Shown here piece by piece: positions 20,849 through 29,953 of a stretch of 30,502 bases of DNA; positions within the stretch are counted from its first letter, which is position 1; the number at the start of each line of letters is the position of its first letter. The notes beneath the pieces are model-generated. The model had not been told where the DNA came from and did not search any database. It saw only the letters and a program-made list of their open reading frames with translations. Made by a program: the position numbers and the translations under genes. This DNA is from Succinatimonas sp. UBA7265. Its GTDB lineage: Bacteria; Pseudomonadota; Gammaproteobacteria; Enterobacterales; Succinivibrionaceae. Where the stretch lies: positions 1-30,502 of the forward strand of contig DKSD01000069.1 of the NCBI GenBank assembly GCA_002473165.1. The letters run 5' to 3'.

Positions 20849-22207
20849 ATGAGTGACACTTCGATCCGCAACGGGGAATTCCAGCTTCAGGCCGGCACGT
20901 TCTGCCTGGCCGTGTGGGGCTGCCAAATGAACGTTTACGACACGGGGCGCATCCGCGATCTGCTGCTCTCCCGCGGCTACGCCGAGGTGCAGGATCCCGC
21001 CGCCGCCTCCGTCGTCGTGCTCGTGACCTGCGCCGTGCGCGCCAAGGCCGAGAACAAGGTCTTCAACCAGATAGCCGCGTGGAAACACGAGGGCAAGGTC
21101 ACAGAGCGCACTGTGGTGGCCCTGGGCGGCTGCGTGGGCACGGAGCTTGGCCAGAAAATCATCGACATGGACCAAGGCGTGTCCGTGGTGTTCAGCCCCA
21201 TGACGATCCACCGCCTGCCGGATCTTATAGAGCTTTACCGTCAGACCGGGCGCCCGGTGTGCGATGTAGACGCACTCTCCATGGACAAGTTTGACGAGCT
21301 GCCGCTTTCAGGAAAGCGCGGCGCCTCGGCCTTCGTCACCATCATGGAAGGCTGCTCTAACAAATGCACCTACTGCATCGTCCCCTACACCCGCGGTCAA
21401 GAGCAGTCGCGGAGAGTGGAGGACATCTTAAAAGAGTGCCGCGAGTACCTGCAAAACGGGGCGCAGGAGATCCACCTGTTAGGCCAGAACGTCAACTCGT
21501 TCCGCGGGCTCAGCGCCGACGGCACGGAGTGCAGCTTCCCCGAGCTTTTATATGAGGTGGCCTCGCTTGACGGCGTCGGGCGCATCCGCTTTACAACCTC
21601 AAATCCCATGGATTTTTCAGACGAGCTCGTGCAGGCCGTGCACGACATCCCCATCATCGCCGACGCCGTCCATGTGCCGGTGCAAAGCGGCTCGGATCGC
21701 ATCTTAAAGCTCATGCACCGCCGCTATACCGCAAAATCCTATTTAGAGCTTGTGGAAAAGCTGCGCACGGCGCGGCGCAGCGTGCGCATCTCCTCTGATT
21801 TCATCGTGGGCTTCCCCGGCGAGAGTGCCGAGGACTTTGAGGCCACCATGGATCTGGTGCGCGCGGTAAAATTTGACCAGAGCTTTAGCTTTATCTACTC
21901 AAAGCGCCCGGGAACGCCTGCTGCGGAGTATCCCGACGATGTCAGCGCCCATGAGAAAAAACAGCGCCTCTACGCGCTGCAGGATCTTTTGGAACAATGC
22001 GCGCGCGAGTACAGCGACGGATACCTTAATACCGAGCAGGAAGTGCTCGTCGAAGGCCTGTCATCGCGCGATCGCAGTGAACTCAAAGCCCGCTCTTCAG
22101 CCAACCGGGTGACGGTGTTTAAAGGATCCCCTGATCTCATCGGCAAAATGGTGAAGGTGCGGATCACGAAAGTGCTCGCCCACACGCTGCGCGGCGAGCT
22201 CATCTGA
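20849..22207 (+). CDS. miaB: MiaB, tRNA-2-methylthio-N6-isopentenyladenosine synthase
   Basis: A radical-SAM methylthiotransferase that modifies A37 of tRNAs reading UNN codons. The 452-aa product has three domains. The N-terminal UPF0004 domain has cluster-binding Cys C25 (GCQMN), C61 (TCAV) and C95 (GGCV). The radical-SAM core has C169, C173 and C176 in CSNKCTYCIVPYTRG. A C-terminal TRAM domain (about 385-450) has EVLVEGLSSRDRSELKARS. Length is a little short of E. coli MiaB (474 aa). ATG at 20849 was chosen; the frame opens 32 codons earlier inside fic. SD is AAAGA-like and weak. First gene of miaB-ybeZ-ybeY-ybeX-lnt. Confidence 0.96.
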   Translation: MSDTSIRNGEFQLQAGTFCLAVWGCQMNVYDTGRIRDLLLSRGYAEVQDPAAASVVVLVTCAVRAKAENKVFNQIAAWKHEGKVTERTVVALGGCVGTELGQKIIDMDQGVSVVFSPMTIHRLPDLIELYRQTGRPVCDVDALSMDKFDELPLSGKRGASAFVTIMEGCSNKCTYCIVPYTRGQEQSRRVEDILKECREYLQNGAQEIHLLGQNVNSFRGLSADGTECSFPELLYEVASLDGVGRIRFTTSNPMDFSDELVQAVHDIPIIADAVHVPVQSGSDRILKLMHRRYTAKSYLELVEKLRTARRSVRISSDFIVGFPGESAEDFEATMDLVRAVKFDQSFSFIYSKRPGTPAAEYPDDVSAHEKKQRLYALQDLLEQCAREYSDGYLNTEQEVLVEGLSSRDRSELKARSSANRVTVFKGSPDLIGKMVKVRITKVLAHTLRGELI

Positions 22208-22235
22208 GAGTGCGAACAAGGATTTATTAAACGAA

Positions 22236-23334
<1,099 letters not shown>

Positions 23335-23351
<17 letters not shown>

Positions 23352-23805
23352 TCTGCAAATTGCTCTAAAGGATCCAAAGGGCGTGCCTGAGCTCCCGGCG
23401 CTCGAGCGCTGGGCGCAAAAAGCGCTGGAGATCGGCGGCAGGCAGGAGGATGCGGAGCTTACGGTGCGCATCGTCAGCTCACATGAGATCCGTGAGCTCA
23501 ACCGCGATTACCGCAAGGTCGACCGCCCCACGAACATCCTCTCCTTCCCCTTCGAGTGCCCGCCTGAGGTCAAACTGCCCTTAATAGGCGATCTCGTGAT
23601 CTGCCTTGAGGTGACAGCGCGCGAGGCCAAAGAGCAGCACAAAACGCTTGAGGAGCATTTTGCCCACCTCATCGTGCACGGCTGCCTGCACCTTTTAGGC
23701 TACGATCACATAAAACCTGAGGACGCCCAAATCATGGAGCCTTTGGAGATCAAAGCCGTGGAGGCTTTGGGCTATGACAACCCTTACAAAGACGATGAGG
23801 CCTGA
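23335..23805 (+). CDS. ybeY: YbeY, endoribonuclease for 16S rRNA 3'-end maturation
   Basis: A zinc-dependent single-strand endoribonuclease needed for rRNA processing and 70S quality control. The 156-aa product, equal in length to E. coli YbeY (155 aa), has the metal site HLIVHGCLHLLGYDH, in which the three His bind zinc, and the conserved DRPTNILSFPFE block. The ATG at 23335 follows GGAGG 6 nt upstream and lies inside the ybeZ 3' end (17-nt overlap), so the two genes are translationally coupled. An earlier in-frame start at 23236 lies wholly within ybeZ and is rejected. Confidence 0.96.
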
Positions 23806-23807
23806 CT

Positions 23808-24638
23808 ATGCCTGACAACGGAAATTTTCTCTCCAGGCTGCTGCACGGCCGGGGGCCTGAGAGCGTCGAGGAGCTTGAGGGCGTCATCGATGACGCCAGG
23901 CGCCGCGAGATCATCTCGCGCAACACCGAGGACATGATCAAAGGCGTGTTCGACGTCGGGCGCCAGCGCGTGAGCGAGGTGATGATCCCGCGCTCTGAGA
24001 TGATCACCATGCAGCCTGAGGCCACGGTGCAGCAGGCGGCGGCGATCGTCGCCGAGACCGGGCACTCGCGCTATCCGGTGCTCTCCGGGGTCAAGGATCA
24101 TATAGACGGCATTCTCCTTGCAAAAGATCTGCTCCCGCCGCTTGCGGGACTCTCCAAGGAACAGGGGATCTCAGGGCTCTTGCGCAGGCCGGTGATCGTG
24201 CCTGAGTCAAAGCGCGTCTCGGCCATGCTGCGCGAGTTCCAGAACGAGCGCTTCCACATGGCGATCGCCGTCGACGAGTTCGGCACTGTGAGCGGGCTCA
24301 TCACCATCGAGGACATCTTAGAGCTCATCGTCGGCGACATCGAGGATGAGTACGACGAGGCCGAGGAATCCCCGCTGATCGCGAGATCCCGCGAGAAGAA
24401 CACCTGGATCGTAAGCGGCCTCACGCCCGTGGAGGACTTTGAGAATTATTTCAAGGTAACCCTGCCCAAAGCCGACGTCGACACTGTGGCCGGCGTGGTG
24501 CTCCACGTCTTAGGCTGCTTTCCCAAAGAGGGGCAGAAGCTCGCGCTCGGGCAGCTTAAGGTCGAGGTGCTCCAGGCAGGCGAGCGGCGCGTCCGCCTGC
24601 TCAAAGTCATCGTCCCGCAAAAGGCCGATCGCCCGTGA
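23808..24638 (+). CDS. ybeX: YbeX/CorC, CBS-domain protein of the CorC/HlyC family
   Basis: A soluble CBS-pair protein linked to magnesium/cobalt efflux (as CorC) and, in E. coli, to ribosome metabolism. The 276-aa product (E. coli 292 aa) starts with a short acidic segment, then the CBS pair (about 60-185: SEVMIPRSEMITMQPEATVQ, HSRYPVLSGVKDHIDGILLA, FHMAIAVDEFGTVSGLITIE) and ends with the CorC_HlyC domain (about 205-272). No membrane segments are seen. It begins 2 nt after ybeY with GAGG upstream, and ends in a 4-nt overlap with lnt. Confidence 0.95.
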   Translation: MPDNGNFLSRLLHGRGPESVEELEGVIDDARRREIISRNTEDMIKGVFDVGRQRVSEVMIPRSEMITMQPEATVQQAAAIVAETGHSRYPVLSGVKDHIDGILLAKDLLPPLAGLSKEQGISGLLRRPVIVPESKRVSAMLREFQNERFHMAIAVDEFGTVSGLITIEDILELIVGDIEDEYDEAEESPLIARSREKNTWIVSGLTPVEDFENYFKVTLPKADVDTVAGVVLHVLGCFPKEGQKLALGQLKVEVLQAGERRVRLLKVIVPQKADRP

Positions 24639-26227
24639 ACGCCGAGAAAGCAGGCGAGATCTTAGGCCGGATCTTCGCGTTTTTTGACGGGGCGCACCTC
24701 GTTTCTTTGTGCCTTTCCCGTCCGGGCCGCATCCTCTGCGCAATCTTTTTGGGGATCACCGCCTCGTTCGGCTATGCCCCCTGTGAGCTCTGGCCCCTCA
24801 CTTTAGGCGCGCTCACGCTGCTGTTTTTGCTGCTCTCAGCGCTAAAAACGCGCAGCGACGTGTTTTTCACCGTGCTCGCGTTCTTCGCAGGCTGCGGCAC
24901 GGTGTCGCTGTGGTGGCTCAACTTCGTGATGGAAGGCTTCGGCGGGATCCCGCCGGTGCTCTCATGGCTTGCCGTGCTGCTCTTTGCGCTGTATTTAGGC
25001 TGCCACTACGCGCTCTTTGCCACGCTTGCGCTCGTGTTAAGCCGCAAAAGCACTGCCGCCTTCACGCTGTTGCTGCTCCCTGCCGCTTTTGCCTTGGCCG
25101 ATCTCACCTCAGGCGTGCTCTTTACGGGTTTTCCCTGGCTGCAGTTTGGCTCTGTGGCCGTAAAAGGCCCTTACGCGACGTTCCTGCCGCTTGCGGGCAT
25201 GCGCGGGACGAGCCTCTTAATCGGGCTTACGGCAGGATCGCTGGCGATTGCGGCCAGGCGCCGCTTCGTGTTTTTGCCGGTGGCAGGCGTCATCGTGATC
25301 GCAGGCATATTGGGATCGTCTGCGCAGTACACCAAAGATTCCAAAGAGATCAGCGCCGCGCTCGTGCAGGGGAACGTGCCTGAGGAGGTGCGCCTGGATC
25401 CGGCGCAGGCCTCGCGCTCCGTGGCTGTCTACTGGAGTCTCTCCAAAGATTATTTTGGAAAGGCGGATCTGGTGATCTGGCCTGAGGCCGCCCTGCCTTT
25501 TTACGCCGAGAGCGCCGGGCAGCTTTTGGCAGACCTTGCTGAGGTAAGCCGCGAAACCGGCAGCACGCTCTTAACCGGGATCTTAAGGCGCGAGGGCGAG
25601 GAGCGGCGCAACAGCCTTTTGGCGCTCGATCCTAAGGCGGGCTCCCAGGCCCACGACAAGCGCCGCCTCGTGCCCTTTGGCGAGTTTGTGCCCTTTGAGG
25701 AGGTGCTCAGGCCTTTAGGGCGCATCTTTAACATCCCGATGTCAGATTTCAAAGCGCCAAAGGAGCCGCCCTCGCCGATCCTGGCACACGGCCTGAAATT
25801 CATCCCGGCCATCTGCTATGAGGCGGTGTTCTCCGAGGCGCTCACCGCCTCAGATCGCGATGACGCGGGCGCGATCATCATGGTAAGCAACGATCAGTGG
25901 TTCGGCCCCACCCGCGGGCCCCTGGAGCATTTAAACCTGGCGCGCGTGCGCGCCCTCGAGCTGCAAAAGCCGATGCTGCGCTGCACCGGCACCGGCGTCA
26001 CCGCTTTCGTAGGCCCTGACGGCAAGATCGCAAGCGCGGCGCCAAAATCCCGGGAATACGTGCTCTCAGGCAAGGTAACGACGAGGGAAGGGCGCACGCC
26101 TTACTCGCGCGCGGGGATCTGGCCCTGGGCAGGCGGGGTGCTGATATTGCTGGCGCTTGGGATCATCTGCCCGCGGATAAAGCGCGATCCGCGCAGCCTC
26201 TCCTCAGAGAAACTGGTGCGGCCTTAA
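24635..26227 (+). CDS. lnt: Lnt, apolipoprotein N-acyltransferase
   Basis: An essential inner-membrane enzyme in most gammaproteobacteria; it adds the third acyl chain to lipoproteins before Lol sorting. The 530-aa product has six or more N-terminal membrane helices (about 30-230), a periplasmic nitrilase-like domain (about 240-490) and a C-terminal helix (about 495-515). The catalytic triad is E284 (IWPEAALPFY), K342 (DKRRLVPFGEF) and C394 (PAICYEAVF). Start is GTG overlapping the ybeX stop (GTGA) with AAGG upstream. Its stop overlaps by 4 bases the stop of the convergent gene at 26224, leaving no room for a terminator between them. Confidence 0.95.
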   Translation: MNAEKAGEILGRIFAFFDGAHLVSLCLSRPGRILCAIFLGITASFGYAPCELWPLTLGALTLLFLLLSALKTRSDVFFTVLAFFAGCGTVSLWWLNFVMEGFGGIPPVLSWLAVLLFALYLGCHYALFATLALVLSRKSTAAFTLLLLPAAFALADLTSGVLFTGFPWLQFGSVAVKGPYATFLPLAGMRGTSLLIGLTAGSLAIAARRRFVFLPVAGVIVIAGILGSSAQYTKDSKEISAALVQGNVPEEVRLDPAQASRSVAVYWSLSKDYFGKADLVIWPEAALPFYAESAGQLLADLAEVSRETGSTLLTGILRREGEERRNSLLALDPKAGSQAHDKRRLVPFGEFVPFEEVLRPLGRIFNIPMSDFKAPKEPPSPILAHGLKFIPAICYEAVFSEALTASDRDDAGAIIMVSNDQWFGPTRGPLEHLNLARVRALELQKPMLRCTGTGVTAFVGPDGKIASAAPKSREYVLSGKVTTREGRTPYSRAGIWPWAGGVLILLALGIICPRIKRDPRSLSSEKLVRP

Positions 26228-28764
26228 GGCTGCGGCTTTGAGATCAGGCCGCGGCTGCGGCGCGCCTGGAACCACAAGAGCGTGAAGACGATGAGCAGCA
26301 GGCAGCCTGCCCCGCTTGCGGCGTAGCGCCACAAAGGCGGCTGGTCTGCAAGGTTCACGGCGCTCGTAAAGCGCCCGGCCCGGCAGCCGCGCGCCGAGCA
26401 GCGCACTTCCATGCCCAAAGTCCCCGACTCGTACCACACGTGTTTGGGGAAGTTCACGTTGAGCCCGTAGCGGCGGAACATGGCGCGCGCGCTGTGCATG
26501 AACGTCTCCATAAAGCGCATAAACTCGCGGGGGCTGGCGTTGAACGAGCGGATGTCGGCAAAAGGCAGCCCGGGCTCGACATTGATGCTGCCGCCTAAGG
26601 CGCGCACCGAGGAGGAGAACTCCACAAAATCGCGGATGGCGCCGTCGGAGCTGACATCGACGCGCACGGCAGAGCGCGGGGAGAGGCTGGCGTTTTGCTC
26701 CACCGTAAACGTGCTGCCCGCGCCGTCGACGAGGTTTAACACCCCGCGCTCCCCCAGCGTGAGCTCATCAGCCTGCGATCCCTCATAGTCACGGTCAAGG
26801 CTCAGCACCCCGTTTTGCACGCTGAGTTCATGCACCTGCACCCCGCCGCCTGCGCGCACGCGGGCGCCGTCGATGTTTAAATCAAGCGACTGCCCGCGGA
26901 TCCCGCCTCTGACCGTGACGGCCGCGGCTTTGCCCTCGTCGCCGCTGCCGGCGGTGATCTTAGTGTGCAGGCGCGCATGGAGGACCTGAGCCTGGCGCTG
27001 GCGCGGAAGGCGCCGCACGCCTTCAAGCTGGAGACGGGCCGGGATCGCCTGATCCTCGGCGCGCCCCGGGCACCACAGCGCCTCGTCCCGAAAATACGGG
27101 CGCCACTCTGAGACGATCCCGCCTTCAAGCCAGGCCCCGTCCTCAAGGCGGATCTCTTTTACATGGGAAAGCGGCCCGAGGCGCACGGCCGCAGCCGAGG
27201 CTTTTACGGTGCCGGAGATCGCGATGAGATCGGCCATGGGGCCTGAGAGCTCCTGAGGCAGCGGCGCGGCCTGGGATTTTTTAAGGCTCGTTTTGCCGTC
27301 CAGGTAGTCATAAGGCCTGACGCGCAGATAGGAGCCGCGGTACTCCTGCATGTCCGAGAGCACGTTTGAGCCGAAATCGGCGAGGATCCCGGTGCCGCCC
27401 TCGCCTGAGGCGCTCACCGTGCCGTCGACCCTTACGACATTGTGCGAGCCGTAGGAGAGCAGGATCCCGGTGCCGTCGCGGCCGTTTTCGATGACGGCGG
27501 CGCCGCGGGGCAGCTCTATGACATTGCCGGTGCCGTCAGAGCGGATCCCGACAGCGCCCGTGCCCGTGGAGGCTATGGTGGCGCGCTGCACCACGCGGTT
27601 AAAGCTCCCTAAGATCTCCGTGCCCGTGCTCAGAGGCACCTCGGAGGCGCGCTTGATGTCATAGGATCCCGTGTCCTCCGAGTATCCGGAAAAACCCGAG
27701 GTCACCTCGGTTAAGCGCAAAAGCCCGGGGTAGCCTGACACCGCGACCGTGGCGCCGACAAACTCGCGGGGGCGGATGTCATAGCCTAAATCGCGCAGCG
27801 CCAGAAGCTCCGGCTCGGTGTAAAAGCCGTGGTTTACGTAGCTGTCGCCCGAGAGCAGCGTGCGCGGCAGCTTAAAGCGCACCTTGCCGTACTCGTCGCG
27901 CGAGGCCTCAAGTTTGTAATCCCCGCCCTGGCTTTTTTTAAACAGCGAGAGCGAGGGGCCGCGGAACTCGAGCGCGCAGCCGGTGCCGTCAGCGCTGCAC
28001 CCGGCATCTAAAAGAGTGTCGCCCTCCTCAGGGGCGCGGCCTAACTTTTCAGAAAAGAGCATGCGGTCAAAGGCGGTGAAGGCCCCGCCGGTGTCTGAGA
28101 GAAATTCGCTGTGCAGCCCTAAGAGCGCGGGCATGGCGCGGTAGAGCAGCGCCGCGGGATCGGCCCGGCTGCCGTTGCGCGGCAGCGCGTAGTTAAAGCC
28201 GTGGTAGAGCCCGAAATTTAAGAGCTGCTGCGGGGCGAGGTGCTCCTCGATAAGCCCGTAGCTTTCGCGGTTTAGCGGGCACAGGCCTTTGAGATCGGCC
28301 TCGAGCGTGCCCATGCCCTGGCATTTGCCGCCCTGGTAGCGCTGATCCCAGGCGCGCTCGCGCTCCCCGCCCAAATCAGGCACGATGACCACCGGCACGG
28401 CATAGGTGCGCGGCGCGTCAAAGGCGCGGCGCAGCATAAAGGTCAGAAGCGTGCCGGAGCGGCGGAAGCTCTCGGTCTGAAACGGCGGGACGGTAAACAC
28501 CTTGTCAGGCGGGGGCAGCTGCGCGCGGTCTAAGTAGAGCGTCCGCAGTTCCTCCTGATCCTGCACCGGCACCGGCTTTACAAAGGCGTCGCGCGCCCAG
28601 AAGAGCTCGTCGGGTGCGGGCTTTTGACGCAGCAGCGAGTAGAGCGGCGACTGGGCGCGCTCGCCCCCCGTCCCCGGGATCGCCGGAGGCTCTGAGGAGG
28701 CAAAAGCCGCCGCGCACAGCAGCGCACAGGCAAGCGCCGTGAGGAGGTGAAATCGCCGGATCAT
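26224..28764 (-). CDS. Autotransporter-passenger-like exported protein with C-terminal membrane anchor, no beta-barrel
   Basis: An 846-aa protein with signal peptide (MIRRFHLLTALACALLCAAA, cleavage near 22). Residues about 180-335 (LYHGFNYALPRN, DTGGAFTAFDRMLF, FYTEPELLALRDLGYDI) resemble the scaffold of zinc metalloproteases found at the front of some autotransporters. Residues about 380-560 contain repeated short beta strands (GTGAVGIRSDGTGN, GRDGTGILLSYGSHN, GEGGTGILADFGSN, then AWLEGGIVSEW), like a beta-helix passenger. No autotransporter beta-barrel follows. Instead a single helix (815-834, AASGAGCLLLIVFTLLWFQA) is followed by a basic tail, which would leave the passenger in the periplasm, anchored in the inner membrane. 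It lies 32 bases after the L,D-transpeptidase gene. No function can be named. Confidence 0.75.
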   Translation of the reverse strand: MIRRFHLLTALACALLCAAAFASSEPPAIPGTGGERAQSPLYSLLRQKPAPDELFWARDAFVKPVPVQDQEELRTLYLDRAQLPPPDKVFTVPPFQTESFRRSGTLLTFMLRRAFDAPRTYAVPVVIVPDLGGERERAWDQRYQGGKCQGMGTLEADLKGLCPLNRESYGLIEEHLAPQQLLNFGLYHGFNYALPRNGSRADPAALLYRAMPALLGLHSEFLSDTGGAFTAFDRMLFSEKLGRAPEEGDTLLDAGCSADGTGCALEFRGPSLSLFKKSQGGDYKLEASRDEYGKVRFKLPRTLLSGDSYVNHGFYTEPELLALRDLGYDIRPREFVGATVAVSGYPGLLRLTEVTSGFSGYSEDTGSYDIKRASEVPLSTGTEILGSFNRVVQRATIASTGTGAVGIRSDGTGNVIELPRGAAVIENGRDGTGILLSYGSHNVVRVDGTVSASGEGGTGILADFGSNVLSDMQEYRGSYLRVRPYDYLDGKTSLKKSQAAPLPQELSGPMADLIAISGTVKASAAAVRLGPLSHVKEIRLEDGAWLEGGIVSEWRPYFRDEALWCPGRAEDQAIPARLQLEGVRRLPRQRQAQVLHARLHTKITAGSGDEGKAAAVTVRGGIRGQSLDLNIDGARVRAGGGVQVHELSVQNGVLSLDRDYEGSQADELTLGERGVLNLVDGAGSTFTVEQNASLSPRSAVRVDVSSDGAIRDFVEFSSSVRALGGSINVEPGLPFADIRSFNASPREFMRFMETFMHSARAMFRRYGLNVNFPKHVWYESGTLGMEVRCSARGCRAGRFTSAVNLADQPPLWRYAASGAGCLLLIVFTLLWFQARRSRGLISKPQP

Positions 28765-28771
28765 CTGGGAG

Positions 28772-28791
28772 GGCCGCGCCTGAGCGCGGCC
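28772..28791 (-). promoter_or_regulatory. GC hairpin just before the 846-aa gene start
   Basis: A perfect 8-bp stem, 28772-28779 with 28784-28791, and a 4-nt loop, fill the 32-base gap between the L,D-transpeptidase stop and the ATG at 28764. The 7 bases between hairpin and ATG (CTCCCAG) contain no SD. It may lower translation of the second gene or act as a processing or termination site; it has no T-run. Confidence 0.5.
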
Positions 28792-28796
28792 TTAAA

Positions 28797-29720
28797 TCAG
28801 AACTGCGCCGGGTTTAAGAGCACCGGCCTGCCCGAGCGCTCGCGCAGCGCGCGCTCTAAGATGTCCTGATCGATGCCCGGGGTCTTAAAGAAGGCCAGAT
28901 CGTCTGCGGTGAAGCTGAACGGGGTGTTGGCCTCGTCGCTGTCGAACTCGGCGCTGGTGCGCGAGAGCGGCTGGTGCACTTCTATATAGATCCCGCCGTC
29001 AGGTGCGGTGAAATGCTTGATGGGCTGGTTCGTGAACTGCACGCGCGTGCCTACCGGCACCTCATGCCAGATCACCTCGTTGTCCTCGTTGCGCAGGCGC
29101 ACGCAGCCGTGGCTGACGCGCAGCCCGATGCCGAAATCGGCGTTCGTGCCGTGGATGGCAAAGAGCTTGCCCACGTACATGGCATATAAGCCCATGGGGT
29201 TGTCAGGGCCGGCAGGCACGACGGCCGGCAGCGGATCGCCCGCGGCCGCGTACTCGGCGCGCATGGCCGCCGTCGGCGTCCAGGTAGGCCCGGCTTTCTT
29301 GCGCTCAACCTTCGTGACCCAGCTTATAGGCGTGCCTTTGCCCAGCTGGCCGATGCCGATGGGGAAGATCTCGACCTGGCCGCCGCGGTAGTAGAACAGG
29401 CGCATCTCGGCGGAGTTCACGACTATGCCCTCGTGCGGGGCGTCAGGGAGGATCACGCGCTGGGGGATCACGAGCTCCGTGCCGCGGCGCGGCACGATCG
29501 GATCGACCTTGGGGTTGGCCTCGATCATGTTGGAGAGGCCTAATTTGTATTTGGCGGCCACATACTCCATGGTCGTGGTGCCTTCGCGGTCGATCTTATA
29601 GATCTGCTCCTCGCCCACCATGCGGGTGGAATCGGATACCGGATAGATAAGGCCGGCGTTTGCGGCCCCTGCGGCCGCAAACAAAGAGGCGGCCAGGATC
29701 ATGCTGCGCACTGTCTGCAT
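28797..29720 (-). CDS. L,D-transpeptidase (YkuD, ErfK/YbiS family)
   Basis: A periplasmic enzyme that attaches lipoproteins to, or makes 3-3 cross-links in, peptidoglycan; exact activity within the family cannot be told from sequence. The 307-aa product has a signal peptide (MQTVRSMILAASLFAAAGAA, ending ANA), a LysM-like domain (about 38-92, MEYVAAKYKLGLSNMIEANP), and the YkuD domain (about 95-230). Its catalytic site is H190-G-T and SHGCVRL, with nucleophile C206. Length equals E. coli ErfK/YbiS (about 306 aa). I chose the ATG at 29720 because it starts the signal peptide directly; the frame extends 22 codons further. The 846-aa gene follows in the same transcript. Confidence 0.92.
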   Translation of the reverse strand: MQTVRSMILAASLFAAAGAANAGLIYPVSDSTRMVGEEQIYKIDREGTTTMEYVAAKYKLGLSNMIEANPKVDPIVPRRGTELVIPQRVILPDAPHEGIVVNSAEMRLFYYRGGQVEIFPIGIGQLGKGTPISWVTKVERKKAGPTWTPTAAMRAEYAAAGDPLPAVVPAGPDNPMGLYAMYVGKLFAIHGTNADFGIGLRVSHGCVRLRNEDNEVIWHEVPVGTRVQFTNQPIKHFTAPDGGIYIEVHQPLSRTSAEFDSDEANTPFSFTADDLAFFKTPGIDQDILERALRERSGRPVLLNPAQF

Positions 29721-29829
29721 AAAAGCGCATACCCCAGATAAAACTTGTAAGCCGGCCCTGCCGGCAATGTGCATATGATAGCCCATTTGCCGCAGGCGCT
29801 TGCGACTTTATGCGCGCCATCGCCGTGCC

Positions 29830-29859
29830 CGGCGCCGCAGTCCCGGGAGCGCGGCGCCG
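29830..29859. repeat. Nested GC-rich palindrome between divergent genes
   Basis: Arms 29830-29838 (CGGCGCCGC) and 29851-29859 (GCGGCGCCG) are perfect 9-bp inverted repeats, and between them lies a second palindrome TCCCGGGA (29841-29848). It sits between the divergent L,D-transpeptidase gene and the broken methyltransferase gene. It could be a bidirectional transcription block or a protein-binding site; no T-run adjoins it. Confidence 0.55.
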
Positions 29860-29953
29860 CCGGGGCTTTCAGGTAAAATGTCCGGGAAAACCGGTTCATG
29901 CCAGGCCAAAACCCCCAAAAGGCATTGCACAGTAATCAAGGAGCAACAGAGAA

